DNA of 64,000 nt from Shimazuella soli (GCF_022511585.1 NZ_JAKWBN010000003.1:62001-126000); one strand, 5' to 3'. Positions 53,131 through 62,841 are shown, counted from the stretch's first letter. The notes: generated by a model from the sequence alone, not told the origin. Made by a program: numbers and translations.

Positions 53131-53889
53131 TTATTTTTTTAGCATTTGTTTTACAATGCGTTCTATCCGAGCTTTTGCCTTTTCTTGTGTGCTTAAGTCT
53201 TCAGAAGTTATTTCAAAACGACGTATCTTTTCATCCAAGTGAAACATATCGATAAGTGCAGAGTAATTATTGCCATGATGCTCCCCAACTTCTAGCACTC
53301 CGTCGATCGTATCTTGTTCTAGATTATGATGATAATATACAGCGATCTGGCTGCAAACTCCATAAAAATAAGTGGTTGGATGGTACTGGATAAGTTGGGA
53401 CCAGCCTTGATCATCTGTTACAAGACCTTCCCAAGTTTGTTTGAAGCCAAGTTGTTTGAATCCTGTCAAAAACTGTTCTACTCGTTCATCAGGCAATACT
53501 TTTATAAAATCTCGATCATGTGAATCAATTGCATTTTTAATTTCTAAGTTCGTAATAAAGTAGTATTTCGTATTGATTGAGGAAGCTGGTATATTTGCTG
53601 GACAAGTAAAGGAAAATGGAAAAGTAATCGTTTCATTTGGTTGAATCACAAATTCTTCATGTGTGACATCGATCATGGCGATGCGTTCTGTTAAGTCACT
53701 GCCGCTTCTAGCATGGACGGATTTGAGCATAAAGTAAACAGAAAGTCCTTCCACCTTTTGTTCGGCATTACCGCCAGTAGCTACGATCTGCCCAGTAACT
53801 TCTTGTCCTGTTGTCACTATTTCTTTGTCTAAACGTAAGTCAATCTTTGCTGCTCCCATTCCCATAGATGCAAGTACGGTTTCAAACAA
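53131..53889 (-). CDS. spo0M: Sporulation-control protein Spo0M
   Basis: Arrestin-fold SpoOM family protein that affects sporulation and division in Bacillus. 252 residues from TTG at 53889 (behind GGGAGGATGAAAAG), starting FETVLASMGMGAAKIDLRLD, like B. subtilis Spo0M; the frame to 53928 adds unlikely residues. The beta-rich N-terminal half (VTGQIVATGG, YFMLKSV) is typical. Confidence 0.9.
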   Translation of the reverse strand: MFETVLASMGMGAAKIDLRLDKEIVTTGQEVTGQIVATGGNAEQKVEGLSVYFMLKSVHARSGSDLTERIAMIDVTHEEFVIQPNETITFPFSFTCPANIPASSINTKYYFITNLEIKNAIDSHDRDFIKVLPDERVEQFLTGFKQLGFKQTWEGLVTDDQGWSQLIQYHPTTYFYGVCSQIAVYYHHNLEQDTIDGVLEVGEHHGNNYSALIDMFHLDEKIRRFEITSEDLSTQEKAKARIERIVKQMLKK

Positions 53890-53929
53890 CTTTTCATCCT
53901 CCCAAAAACTTATCTTTTTTCTTATCATA

Positions 53930-54404
53930 CCATCTGTTTTTCGGAAAGAGTACTCTTACTTTCAGATTCAGCAAAGTAGGTGATAAGGGGATGTATGGAA
54001 CAGTAGGCTTCATCGTAGTGTGAAACAGTTATTTAAGCGACTTCACGTCGCACATGTGAAGCAGTGGAACAAAAATAGATGTTCCCCTCTAATATAGAAT
54101 CAAGTTTTTTGGAAACGATTTCATTAAGAGAGAGGTATTGTGACCTAATGTCACCGTCTTCGGCTGAATAGAGCTTGTTTTTATATTTATGTGTTATTTC
54201 CTTGATACGTTGTCCTGTAACTTAGCTAAGCACGAATCGGAAATATCAAAAGTATCAAATAAGCAGTTCAAGATTTGTCGTCATTAGGCCAGAGCATTTA
54301 TTTGCTCTGGTCACACTATTTTCTGATTTTAAGGTACAATGGAGTCAATAGAGTAGAGAAGGAAAAAATCCTTTTCCTCGATCGAGAATGAAAGGCGCAC
54401 GAAA
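53930..54404. other. Gene-poor region before the G+C-rich cassette
   Basis: No supportable gene. A hairpin GCGACTTCACGTCGC near 54038 and a terminator-like CCAGAGCA / TGCTCTGG at 54289-54310 are visible. Composition switches to G+C-rich near 54370. Confidence 0.4.
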
Positions 54405-54851
54405 ATGCAGATTGAGGACAGCAACGTCGAGTACATCGAGACCGCCGAGGACGTCGAGGTCCTCGGAGACAACTTCGAGAAGATTGTTACCTCCAAGGAG
54501 GTGAAGATCTACGGAGACAACTTCGACGAGATCATCGCCGCCACTATCAAGTATCATGGAAGGGTCAAATTGAGTCGTGAGCGGCTCATTCGGATGGCTC
54601 GGGGCTCGGAGATTCAGGACGGAAAACTGGTGCTCCGCCGGGAGCGCAACACCTGGACCCTGACGGGTTCGAAGGGCACCAATCGAATCCGAATCCTCAA
54701 GAAGGACAATCGCCTCCACATGGAGTATGTGAAGGGGAGCGGCCGAAACTCCAGCGGTCCCGTGATCAACGTCAACGTGGGTGGCACTGTAGGGATCATG
54801 GCGCCGCACGTCTCGAACAGTACTGTGATCGTCAATGGGCGTCGGCGATAA
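54405..54851 (+). CDS. Hypothetical protein in G+C-rich cassette
   Basis: 148 residues, no family recognised. The N-terminal half has two similar short units (EVLGDNFEKIV and KIYGDNFDEII), suggesting a small beta repeat; the C-terminal half ends in a Gly/Val/Asn-rich segment (GPVINVNVGGTVGIMAPHVS). Third codon positions are almost always C or G, unlike the genome around it. Directly followed by a cluster of hairpins. Confidence 0.6.
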   Translation: MQIEDSNVEYIETAEDVEVLGDNFEKIVTSKEVKIYGDNFDEIIAATIKYHGRVKLSRERLIRMARGSEIQDGKLVLRRERNTWTLTGSKGTNRIRILKKDNRLHMEYVKGSGRNSSGPVINVNVGGTVGIMAPHVSNSTVIVNGRRR

Positions 54852-54893
54852 ATCACCGGCGACTCGTTTCGCCTAAAATGGCGGAACTGGAGT

Positions 54894-55039
54894 CTTTTCG
54901 TGCGAAAAGCGGCTAGGGAGCCTATCTCTAGCCGCAACTAAGGAGCTGCGTGCGCAGTTCGCCCCGCTTGTCTAAGTGGGAATAGGCTTATCGATAAGCC
55001 GCCTGTCGGGTGATCTTTCCCATGTGGTAAGGTCACCCG
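54894..55039 (+). other. Cluster of five stem-loops after the G+C-rich gene
   Basis: Within 146 bases: CTTTTCG/CGAAAAG (54894-54909), GCGGCTAG/CTAGCCGC (54909-54935), CTGCG/CGCAG (54946-54957), the palindrome GGCTTATCGATAAGCC (54985-55000) and CGGGTGA/TCACCCG (55007-55039). None has a proper T-tract, so they are not simple terminators. Confidence 0.55.
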
Positions 55040-55195
55040 GCTCCGCTTTTATCCTATTTTTCATCTAAATAACGGAACAAAAATAATAGAACGTAACCTT
55101 ATATATCCTTTCACCACACTGGAACACCCGATACGACACCCCATAAGTATTAGGGGAAATCCACACAAAAATATGGAAATATAACAAGAAGAGTA

Positions 55196-55224
55196 TTGAC
55201 AGTTAACACAAAATTCAATATAAT
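55196..55224 (+). promoter_or_regulatory. Promoter of the metY-metA operon
   Basis: Consensus TTGACA, 17 bases, consensus TATAAT, about 37 bp upstream of the SAM riboswitch. Confidence 0.85.
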
Positions 55225-55260
55225 CGAGTAAACCGAGTGTTGAACTATATATTTTCATAT

Positions 55261-55371
55261 CTCTTATCCAGAGAGGCGGAGGGACTGGCCCGATGATGCC
55301 CGGCAACCCTAGTGATTCACTAGAAGGTGCCAATTCCTGTAGAGACAAGAGTCTCTAGCAGATAAGATGAG
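55261..55371 (+). ncRNA. SAM-I (S-box) riboswitch
   Basis: Closing P1 stem CTTATC/GATAAG; core AGAGGCGGAGGGACTGGCCC, GATGATGCCCGGCAACC and GGTGCCAATTCC are the hallmark S-box sequences. Binding of SAM should favour the terminator at 55385 and shut off methionine-synthesis genes. Confidence 0.95.
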
Positions 55372-55384
55372 GAATTAGAAACCC

Positions 55385-56728
<1,344 letters not shown>

Positions 56729-56746
56729 ATTATAGGAGGTTAAGTT

Positions 56747-57655
56747 GTGCCGATTAAGATTCCAGACAACCTTCCAGCGGCTGGAATCCTCCGCAAGGAA
56801 AACATTTTCGTGATGCCAGAAAAGCGAGCTTTTCATCAAGATATACGACCGCTAAAAATCGTGATCTTGAACATCATGCCTACCAAGATCACAACAGAGA
56901 CACAGCTGCTTCGGTTACTGGGTAATTCTCCTCTGCAACTAGAGGTAAGTTTCCTTCATTTGCAGTCGCATACTTCAAAAAATACATCACCAAGCCATTT
57001 GGAAACTTTTTATCAGACATTTGCAGAAATAGCCGAAGACAAATTCGATGGATTAATCATTACCGGAGCTCCAGTGGAGCATCTGGAGTATGAGCAAGTA
57101 GATTACTGGGATGAGCTGAAGCAGATCATGGAATGGAAAATGACTCATGTCACCTCCACCTTGCACATATGCTGGGGAGCACAAGCTGCACTCTATTACC
57201 ATTACGGTATTAGAAAATATGCGCTGCCTGAAAAGTTATCCGGGATATATGCTCACAAAGTTTCCAAGCCGAATACGAGGTTATTGCGCGGATTTGATGA
57301 CCTTTTTTACGCACCTCATTCCCGCTATACCGATATCCGGCGGGAAGACATAGAGAAGTGCAGTGAACTGGAAATTTTCTCGGAATCAGAGGAAGCAGGG
57401 GTTTACATTCTCGCCAGCAAAGATCGAAAGCAAGTTTTTGTCACAGGCCACTCGGAGTATGACTCACTTACGTTAAAGGAGGAATATATCCGAGATGTGA
57501 ATAAAGGCCTGCCGATAAATCTGCCAAAAAATTATTTTCCGCAAGATAACCCGGATAACCTTCCCGTTCATACATGGCGTTCACATGCCAATCTATTGTT
57601 TACTAACTGGCTGAACTATTACGTTTACCAAGAAACTCCATACGAATTTAATTAA
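56747..57655 (+). CDS. metA: Homoserine O-acetyltransferase, MetA family
   Basis: Activates homoserine for MetY. 302 residues with [20 protein letters not shown] at the start, nucleophile Cys in [16 protein letters not shown] (about 141) and His in VTGHSEYD. Bacillus MetA-family enzymes use acetyl-CoA although often annotated as succinyltransferase; pairing with an O-acetylhomoserine sulfhydrylase supports acetyl. GTG start behind ATAGGAGG. Confidence 0.93.
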   Translation: MPIKIPDNLPAAGILRKENIFVMPEKRAFHQDIRPLKIVILNIMPTKITTETQLLRLLGNSPLQLEVSFLHLQSHTSKNTSPSHLETFYQTFAEIAEDKFDGLIITGAPVEHLEYEQVDYWDELKQIMEWKMTHVTSTLHICWGAQAALYYHYGIRKYALPEKLSGIYAHKVSKPNTRLLRGFDDLFYAPHSRYTDIRREDIEKCSELEIFSESEEAGVYILASKDRKQVFVTGHSEYDSLTLKEEYIRDVNKGLPINLPKNYFPQDNPDNLPVHTWRSHANLLFTNWLNYYVYQETPYEFN

Positions 57656-57661
57656 AATGAA

Positions 57662-57689
57662 AACCGATCATTCGATCGGTTATTTTTTT
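57662..57689 (+). terminator. Terminator after metA
   Basis: ACCGATC / GATCGGT stem, ATTC loop, T-rich tail. Confidence 0.9.
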
Positions 57690-57704
57690 GATAGTGTGCC
57701 TTTT

Positions 57705-57730
57705 CAAAATACCATACCGTATGGTATAAT
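57705..57730 (+). promoter_or_regulatory. Palindromic operator over a promoter -10
   Basis: ATACCATAC-C-GTATGGTAT (57709-57727) is a perfect nine-base-arm palindrome of TetR-operator type that overlaps TATAAT at 57725. No transcription-factor gene lies beside it. The transcript would run into the secreted-protein gene at 57933 through a 200-base leader with no supportable ORF. Confidence 0.6.
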
Positions 57731-57932
57731 AGTCAGAGAAATCCAATAAAACTGATAAAAGGGAAAATGGAATGAGAGTTACTTAGTTGCCTTCGAAATT
57801 AGCAAGGGAGGTCTTCAAGTCTGATGAAGATATTTAGTTGTGAAGATTGATCAAGTCAATCCTACTCATGTACGACAATTTCACACTTGAAAAGGTTAAT
57901 CATTTTACATTTTATTGAGGGAGTGATTCCAT

Positions 57933-58403
57933 TTGTTGCGTAAATTAAGTGCTGGCTTGCTAGCTGCTGTCATTAGTGTTTTTGGTTTGTTTACTGGTTT
58001 CAATCAGACTTATGCTTATCAATATCAATATGACCGTAAAAGTCCTGTGAAAACTGGTTGTCATAAGACTGGATGGGCACCGAAAACGAAAAAAATTTCC
58101 TATGGCAGTATAACTGGTACCTTGTATCTCATGTTTAGTAGCAAATGTAAAACTGCTTGGGCATATGTAAAACTAAATAAGCCCCTTCCCAAAGGATATG
58201 AAATTCTTGCTTTTGTTACCCGGAATACGGATAAGCATATAGGTACTTGTACGAGAGGTAATGGTAGTATCATACCTGGACAAACCAGCTGTTATAGTGC
58301 CATGGTCTATGACCTAAGCCCACATACTTCCTATGCGCAGGTTTACATTAAGAAACCAGATAACCCCCATCCCCTTTCTAAGATTCGTACTGGTTCTTAT
58401 TAA
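57933..58403 (+). CDS. Secreted DUF2690-like protein
   Basis: 156 residues with a Sec signal peptide (SAGLLAAVISVFGLFTGF, cleavage near TYA). Mature part contains LYLMFSSKCKTAWAYVKLN, matching the DUF2690 pattern of actinobacterial and Thermoactinomycete exported proteins (R/Y-S-x-x-C-x-T-A-W), and four Cys residues. TTG start behind GAGGGAG. Function unknown. Confidence 0.65.
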   Translation: MLRKLSAGLLAAVISVFGLFTGFNQTYAYQYQYDRKSPVKTGCHKTGWAPKTKKISYGSITGTLYLMFSSKCKTAWAYVKLNKPLPKGYEILAFVTRNTDKHIGTCTRGNGSIIPGQTSCYSAMVYDLSPHTSYAQVYIKKPDNPHPLSKIRTGSY

Positions 58404-58558
58404 AAGGTTCTACTTCTGCAAGCCTCTTGAAGAAAGAATACTTGCACCAAAACGAATATATGAGCCAACCTCTGGCTGACGGGGATTCCTTTAATCGTAA
58501 TTGGACAAAGCATCACAATAGCTGGAAAAGTAGAAGCCCCACTCCTAACCTCCCTGCC

Positions 58559-58619
58559 TCCCCTCTCGGCATCTCTATTTCTTTTTTCTGAGAGATGGGA
58601 TGCATAGGGGGGATTTTTT
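58559..58619. terminator. Hairpin between convergent genes
   Basis: CATCTCT / AGAGATG core extended by CCCCT / AGGGG, then ATTTTTT. Likely a terminator for one or both convergent genes. The rest of 58404-58680 holds no supportable gene. Confidence 0.5.
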
Positions 58620-58680
58620 GTATAAGAATTCCAACAGTACGCTTGTTCTTTTTTCACCGATACAGAGCTCTTATACGGGT

Positions 58681-59190
58681 TTATGTATCATGAAATAGCC
58701 TCTCCTCCAACTTTGCGATTGCTTTCAAGATCAGTTTCCGATTCTTCGCTGATTTGATCCAGTTTGGCAGCATGCTCTCTACGCTCAAATAATAGGGATA
58801 ATGTTCTCTGAGTTCGGCTTCCACATAGCTTTTAAGATACATTAGATGCTCCCGGTTATAGGCCCATAATGTTTTGCCGCAGCATGGGATTTGCAAAACA
58901 AGCGGATAGCCGAAGTACCAGTCAAAAGCTCCTCCGATACTGATAAACTCCTTTTTATAATTTGGCCCATAAGATATGATGTTTTGCTTTGCTCGATTTT
59001 TCTTTGGAACAAGGTCTTTACTCACTCCACAATAGGTACAAAGAAAACGTTTGGTGATGTCTTTTAGAAACGGATAAGGTTCACCTAGAGAAGTAACTTT
59101 AGCGTGTTTGGAACAGTGAGGACAGATGACGAGAAATTCATATCCAAAACTCTCTAGTGTACGATGCTGATTTTTAAATTGTTTTTTCAT
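58681..59190 (-). CDS. Zinc-ribbon-containing hypothetical protein
   Basis: 169 residues. Two CxxC knuckles (VICPHCSK and FLCTYCGV, about 22-55) form a likely zinc ribbon; another Cys pair (IPCCGKTLWAYNREH) follows. The C-terminal half is helical with basic residues. Similar proteins occur widely in Firmicutes next to transport or toxin genes. Function unknown. Confidence 0.6.
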   Translation of the reverse strand: MKKQFKNQHRTLESFGYEFLVICPHCSKHAKVTSLGEPYPFLKDITKRFLCTYCGVSKDLVPKKNRAKQNIISYGPNYKKEFISIGGAFDWYFGYPLVLQIPCCGKTLWAYNREHLMYLKSYVEAELREHYPYYLSVESMLPNWIKSAKNRKLILKAIAKLEERLFHDT

Positions 59191-59205
59191 AGTAACTCTA
59201 CTATA

Positions 59206-59604
59206 TCAATTATCTCTTTCCTTTGAATCAGCGAAGATGTCGTAACTTTTGCCATGTACATAGGTAATCCCATTGCCCATATTCGCAACTTCTGTATCCA
59301 ATAGCACAAACTCCAGCTTGCTGCCATTTTCAAGGCTAAGAGATATAGTACTAGCCCGATTTGTTACCAATGACGGCCCGGCAGGTTTCTCATCAAAAAA
59401 GTAGTCTATTCTCAGTTCGTCACCGCCGATTGCCACCTTTGATCCTTGGTAAAACCGCCATTGGGGAATTTTTTTGATCGCCTCCATAAACTCACTAACT
59501 TTTGTTCTATTTCCTTCCACGGATAACCGCAACGCCATCCTATTATTTTTGCAGCCGCCTGATTTCCATTCGAATGAGAGCATGCAGCCATCTTTCGTTA
59601 TCAT
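59206..59604 (-). CDS. Hypothetical protein
   Basis: Up to 132 residues, no family recognised. Mostly beta-rich (LRIDYFFDEKPAGP, ISLSLENGSKLEFVLLDTEV). The start is uncertain: the longest form overlaps the upstream gene by 62 bases, while ATG at 59538 (MALRLSVEG) begins four bases after that gene's stop and would suit translational reinitiation. Confidence 0.45.
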   Translation of the reverse strand: MITKDGCMLSFEWKSGGCKNNRMALRLSVEGNRTKVSEFMEAIKKIPQWRFYQGSKVAIGGDELRIDYFFDEKPAGPSLVTNRASTISLSLENGSKLEFVLLDTEVANMGNGITYVHGKSYDIFADSKERDN

Positions 59605-59791
59605 CTATTCCATTTGGAAATAAAAACTTTACGATGTAACCTTTACCTATGAGTTGAAGCTCATTTACGATTTCATGCTTGTGCTGATGCATCTCATCGA
59701 CAGAGTATTGATGTTTATCCGATAATTTTTGAAGGATTTCGGTGACTTCAAGTGGGATCGTTCGATTTTCGATGACCCAGTCTAAACTCAT
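59543..59791 (-). CDS. Small hypothetical protein
   Basis: 82 residues, no family recognised; helical, starting MSLDWVIENRTIPLEVTEIL. Head of a minus-strand trio with the two genes downstream, which may form an operon. No promoter was identified. Confidence 0.45.
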   Translation of the reverse strand: MSLDWVIENRTIPLEVTEILQKLSDKHQYSVDEMHQHKHEIVNELQLIGKGYIVKFLFPNGIDDNERWLHALIRMEIRRLQK

Positions 59792-59828
59792 TGATTTTTA
59801 GATGAGATGTACAGCAGGGAAGAAACGA

Positions 59829-59910
59829 TGGCGATCCAATGGGGTAAAACTAAGGGGGGACTAGCATGAAATATCATTCAACAGAAGGCGATCCAGTAGG
59901 TTAAACGAAA
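59829..59910 (+). repeat. Imperfect 24-bp direct repeat
   Basis: GGCGATCCAATGGGGTAAAACTAA (split over 59829-59852) recurs with four changes at 59887-59910 (GGCGATCCAGTAGGTTAAAC...). No ORF is supported nearby. Confidence 0.4.
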
Positions 59911-59911
59911 G

Positions 59912-59990
59912 CCCACCTTTTATTTAGAGGGTTGGATTTTCTATTTGTTTACTCTATCACGATCTTTCCCATACACTAGGCAGCATCCAT
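59912..59990 (-). repeat. Repeat copy A, IS-end-like
   Basis: About 79 bases shared with 61177-61253. Read on the minus strand it ends in an imperfect hairpin (CCAACCCTCT...AAAAGGTGGG), reminiscent of IS200/IS605 right ends. Solo remnant. The remainder of 59792-60215 has no supportable gene. Confidence 0.4.
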
Positions 59991-60215
59991 TTGCATCTAC
60001 TTGATCACCCTCGATCTCTCCATTACATAAGCTTCATTCTACTTAATAGCTGTTGATTCATTTGAAAGCACATCGAACAAAAAGATGACTAGCCATAAAA
60101 AGTCGTCTTTTTTTGGTTTCACTTTGTCCAATTTGTGGTAAATTTTTCTTGTAGCATGGGATGTACTCTATACCAACAAACGACCCATAAGAACATATGA
60201 TGGGAGTGTTTAACC

Positions 60216-60380
60216 GTGGAGAAAGAAGTACAACCGCCTCATCTGGATGGCTTGTCATTTTGGATCGATCAACAGAACGAGAAGCCGCCCGTATGTCCAC
60301 GTTGTAAATCTAACGAGAACGTATCATGGAAAAAAGGAGAGTGGATTTGCAGCGAATGTCGCCACATTGTCGACAAGTGA
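60216..60380 (+). CDS. 54-residue zinc-ribbon protein
   Basis: GTG at 60216 behind GGGAG encodes a small protein with CPRC and CSEC knuckles 18 residues apart (KPPVCPRCKSNENVSWKKGE, then WICSECRHIV), a canonical four-Cys zinc ribbon. Followed 47 bases later by the gene at 60428, with which it may form a unit. Function unknown. Confidence 0.7.
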   Translation: MEKEVQPPHLDGLSFWIDQQNEKPPVCPRCKSNENVSWKKGEWICSECRHIVDK

Positions 60381-60427
60381 TTGTATTAGCCCCTTAGAGG
60401 GCTAATGTACATATAGGAGGGCTTGGA

Positions 60428-60967
60428 ATGCGAAAGAAAAGGGATTACGAGGCGTTTTTAGACGGTTATAAGCCGGCGTTAGTTATCGAACCCTACCGAC
60501 AGGCTTACCCACTGGTAGAGCATTACCCCTGTGTGGAATACGATGAAGATAACACGTTTCATTTTCACACAGAAGAACAGAAACGAGCGTTTGAGGAAGC
60601 ATTAAACGAGGTAGAGCGAGGTTCTTATGAGGAAGAATTTCTTATAGGTTCAACCTTAGGCTTCCCCCAAAAAAGCGTGGAATTCTTCGCCCGTGGCTGT
60701 GAGATAAAAAAGGAAACGAGTAAAATGCCCGAATCGTTGGGAGTTATTTGGGCGGGCTTCTGGTTCGCTACGGATGCAGAAATTGTCCATGATGAGGTAG
60801 TTTGGCTATGGAATACATACAAGCACCCACGGACAGAGGGAGAAACGCTGTATTTGTGGGGGGATGATATTGATATTGATATTGAAGTGCCACATGGTGA
60901 CTATAACGCGCTAGAAAAGGCATGTGAGTACATAAGAGAAAAAAGGGGCATTGTTATTGCAGGCTAA
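60428..60967 (+). CDS. Hypothetical acidic protein
   Basis: 179 residues, no family recognised. Acidic, Trp/Tyr-rich (GVIWAGFWFATDAEIVHDEV, LYLWGDDIDIDIEVPHGDY); no membrane segment. Strong AGGAGGGCTTGGA ribosome-binding sequence. The style recalls plasmid- or phage-borne accessory genes, consistent with IS remnants on both sides. Confidence 0.55.
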   Translation: MRKKRDYEAFLDGYKPALVIEPYRQAYPLVEHYPCVEYDEDNTFHFHTEEQKRAFEEALNEVERGSYEEEFLIGSTLGFPQKSVEFFARGCEIKKETSKMPESLGVIWAGFWFATDAEIVHDEVVWLWNTYKHPRTEGETLYLWGDDIDIDIEVPHGDYNALEKACEYIREKRGIVIAG

Positions 60968-61069
60968 CTGTTCCACTTGGAGCATTTTTTTGGGGGTAAA
61001 AGTTAGGTAAAAAGGTAAAGCGTGAAAATTCTTTGTATATAAGTAATACAATGGAATGTCAACACTAAA

Positions 61070-61177
61070 CTAGACAATTTCTTTAAGGTGTAACTGTTTG
61101 TACTCCTCTGGAGTTAGATATCCAAGAGTTACATGTATATGAAATTTGTTAAACCAGTTTACATACTCACAAAATTC
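61070..61177 (-). pseudogene. 3' fragment of an IS3 (IS150)-family transposase orfB
   Basis: The minus strand encodes the last 35 residues of an IS3-type DDE integrase, EYVNWFNKFHIHVTLGYLTP followed by EEYKQLHLKEIV and TAG. The adjoining TGTCAACACTAAACTAGACA is typical of the terminal inverted repeat. The upstream part is cut off at the repeat beginning at 61177. Confidence 0.85.
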
Positions 61178-61253
61178 CACCTTTATTCAGAGGGTGGGAT
61201 TCTCTATTTGTTTACTCTATCGTGATCTTTCCCATATACTAGGCAGCATCCAA
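61177..61253 (-). repeat. Repeat copy B, IS-end-like, abutting the IS3 fragment
   Basis: Near-identical to 59912-59990. On the minus strand it reads GAGAATCCCACCCTCT... AAAGGTGG, the hairpin style of IS200/IS605 right ends, and stops exactly where the IS3 fragment begins. Confidence 0.45.
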
Positions 61254-61568
61254 TCGCAATCCTTGCTAGTAGTGCCAAGTCATGGGTTTTAGCACTTTCC
61301 CACAGGGCAGAGCTTCGCCCGTTTCACCAAATGCAGCCTAACTGACTTGCATCTTATTCACAGTGATAGAACTTACAAGCCTATGCTGTTGTTCCCCTAC
61401 GGCGACCCCTATTGAGAGAACTCACAAGAGCAGTTCTTAATGGAATGACATCTCTGTATGGAAACTAGTGATTTTTTCTTTATCTGGACACATCTTAGTA
61501 TAAAATTGTTTGCTAAACTTATATTTATCATGACTATCAAAAATATACTCATTTAAGGAGGTAGTCTT
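61254..61568 (-). mobile_element. Probable degenerate IS200/IS605 (tnpB 3'-region) remnant
   Basis: The minus strand contains a stop-interrupted tail-like peptide (AAFGETGEALPCGKVLKPMT, about 61275-61340) upstream of the repeat-B hairpin, an order expected for the end of tnpB and its omega RNA. Decayed and uncertain. No other gene is supported up to 61568. Confidence 0.3.
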
Positions 61569-61928
61569 TTGAAAAAAGTAATAGTATCTATTTTTTCACT
61601 AACACTGCTTTTTGCTTTTGCATTACCCATTTCATCTTTTGCTACACCCGCCAAATCTTGTGTGACATTATATGAACATGCAAACTTTAAAGGTAGACAT
61701 AAGCAATTCTGTGGAACCCATAATTATGTGGGTGATGACTGGAATGATATTGCTTCTTCAGCAATATATACGGTTAAACCAGGTGAGACGATTGTGTTGT
61801 GGGAAAATAGTCTGGACAGCAAGAAGAACAACCATGGATTTGGCGTTACGAAAAGTAAAAAAATTGCAAAATTTAATGCTAGTTACAACGATAAAATTTC
61901 TGCTGTAGAAGTACATAAAACCTATTAA
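61569..61928 (+). CDS. Secreted beta/gamma-crystallin-like (I36-type) protein 2
   Basis: 119 residues with a signal peptide (SLTLLFAFALPISSFA, cleavage before TPAKS). Mature start SCVTLYEHANFKGRHKQFC aligns with the protein at 13424 (TCVILYEKEHYQGKSIKIC), including both Cys residues. The second half differs, with a Ser/Lys-rich segment and NASYNDKISAVEV. TTG start behind AAGGAGG. Confidence 0.65.
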   Translation: MKKVIVSIFSLTLLFAFALPISSFATPAKSCVTLYEHANFKGRHKQFCGTHNYVGDDWNDIASSAIYTVKPGETIVLWENSLDSKKNNHGFGVTKSKKIAKFNASYNDKISAVEVHKTY

Positions 61929-62017
61929 AATGTACAGATTGAAGAAGACTTAGATCACATGATAAACATAGATAGAATTGCCCTTTCAGTTTTTGGACAT
62001 CGTTGATCATAAAAGAA

Positions 62018-62048
62018 GAGTCTATCTGAACAAAGATAGACTCCTTTC
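62018..62048 (+). terminator. Terminator after the second crystallin-like gene
   Basis: GAGTCTATCT / AGATAGACTC stem, GAACAA loop, then CTTTCT. Confidence 0.65.
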
Positions 62049-62133
62049 TGTAATGTATTTTATTCCCAGAATGACCCCTCATTGTTGGGTAGGACAGGGT
62101 CTCTGTAGAATCATCCCCCCTAAGAAGGTAGCA

Positions 62134-62574
62134 TTATTTTGTTATTTCTGCTGCTTCGACCTTCATAGAAACGAGTTTTTTTTGAAAATATTTTGGTGAA
62201 TCTGGACCCTTGAACAAAAACGTAATCTCATATTTACCTGCTGCATAAGTCATAGAACCTCCATCTTCCGGTCCACTCATCGCAGGTTCACCTAATACTT
62301 TTTCTATTTCGCCCCAAGAAACTTCTTTATAGTTCTTATCCATCGGTACTTGCTTTCCTTGTTTTGCTGATTCCAATGCATCTTTGATCAACTTTTCATG
62401 TTCTGGTGATACAGTTAATTTACTAATTGGATCATCTTCTGTTGATGCTGGTACCTCTTTTTTCGTTGCTGTAGACTCTTTCTTATTAGAGTCTGCCCCA
62501 GATTGGCTGCATCCGGTGAGTATAACAATCAAAGCAACAATAGCAGATAAAAAGGCCATAGTTATTTTCTTCAT
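62134..62574 (-). CDS. Secreted lipoprotein of unknown function
   Basis: 146 residues with a lipoprotein signal (VALIVILTGCSQ; lipidated Cys near 22), a Ser/Thr/Lys-rich linker (about 25-48) and a compact domain with WGEIEKVLGEPAMSGPEDGG and YEITFLFKGPDSPKYFQKKL, resembling YjgB/DUF4309-type domains. The ATG follows AAGGAG. Confidence 0.65.
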   Translation of the reverse strand: MKKITMAFLSAIVALIVILTGCSQSGADSNKKESTATKKEVPASTEDDPISKLTVSPEHEKLIKDALESAKQGKQVPMDKNYKEVSWGEIEKVLGEPAMSGPEDGGSMTYAAGKYEITFLFKGPDSPKYFQKKLVSMKVEAAEITK

Positions 62575-62811
62575 AACAAAAACTCCTTAAAATTGTAATA
62601 TAAATCACAAATATTACTCTAACAATTACTTGTTTCGGAATTGTTTCCATAACATTACGAAAAATATATTTTTTTGGGTAGTAGTAAAAGAAGTTTGCCG
62701 TGTAGAAAAACGTATACTATCTAATAGTTTGTATATACAACTATGAACTGAAGATTTATGTTATGTAACATTGTTTTCTAAAGCAAATTCGAAATAACTC
62801 CATAAATCAGT

Positions 62812-62841
62812 GTCCCCCTCTTTCTTCAGAAAGAGGGGGAC
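62812..62841. terminator. Strong perfect hairpin at the edge of the third G+C-rich patch
   Basis: GTCCCCCTCTTTC / GAAAGAGGGGGAC, 13-bp perfect stem with a four-base loop. It marks the composition change. More small stems follow (GGAGG...CCTCC near 62911, GCCACGAGCGTGGC at 62948-62961). 62575-62811 is A+T-rich with no supportable gene. Confidence 0.6.

Noticed and set aside
55061-55348. 95-codon minus-strand ORF
   Set aside because: Lies opposite the metY promoter and SAM riboswitch; composition is explained by these elements.
58400-58657. 85-codon minus-strand ORF between convergent genes
   Set aside because: Spans a hairpin region, no ribosome-binding site, no family.
60058-60300. 80-codon minus-strand ORF
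   Set aside because: Antisense to the four-Cys zinc-ribbon gene, which has better coding evidence.
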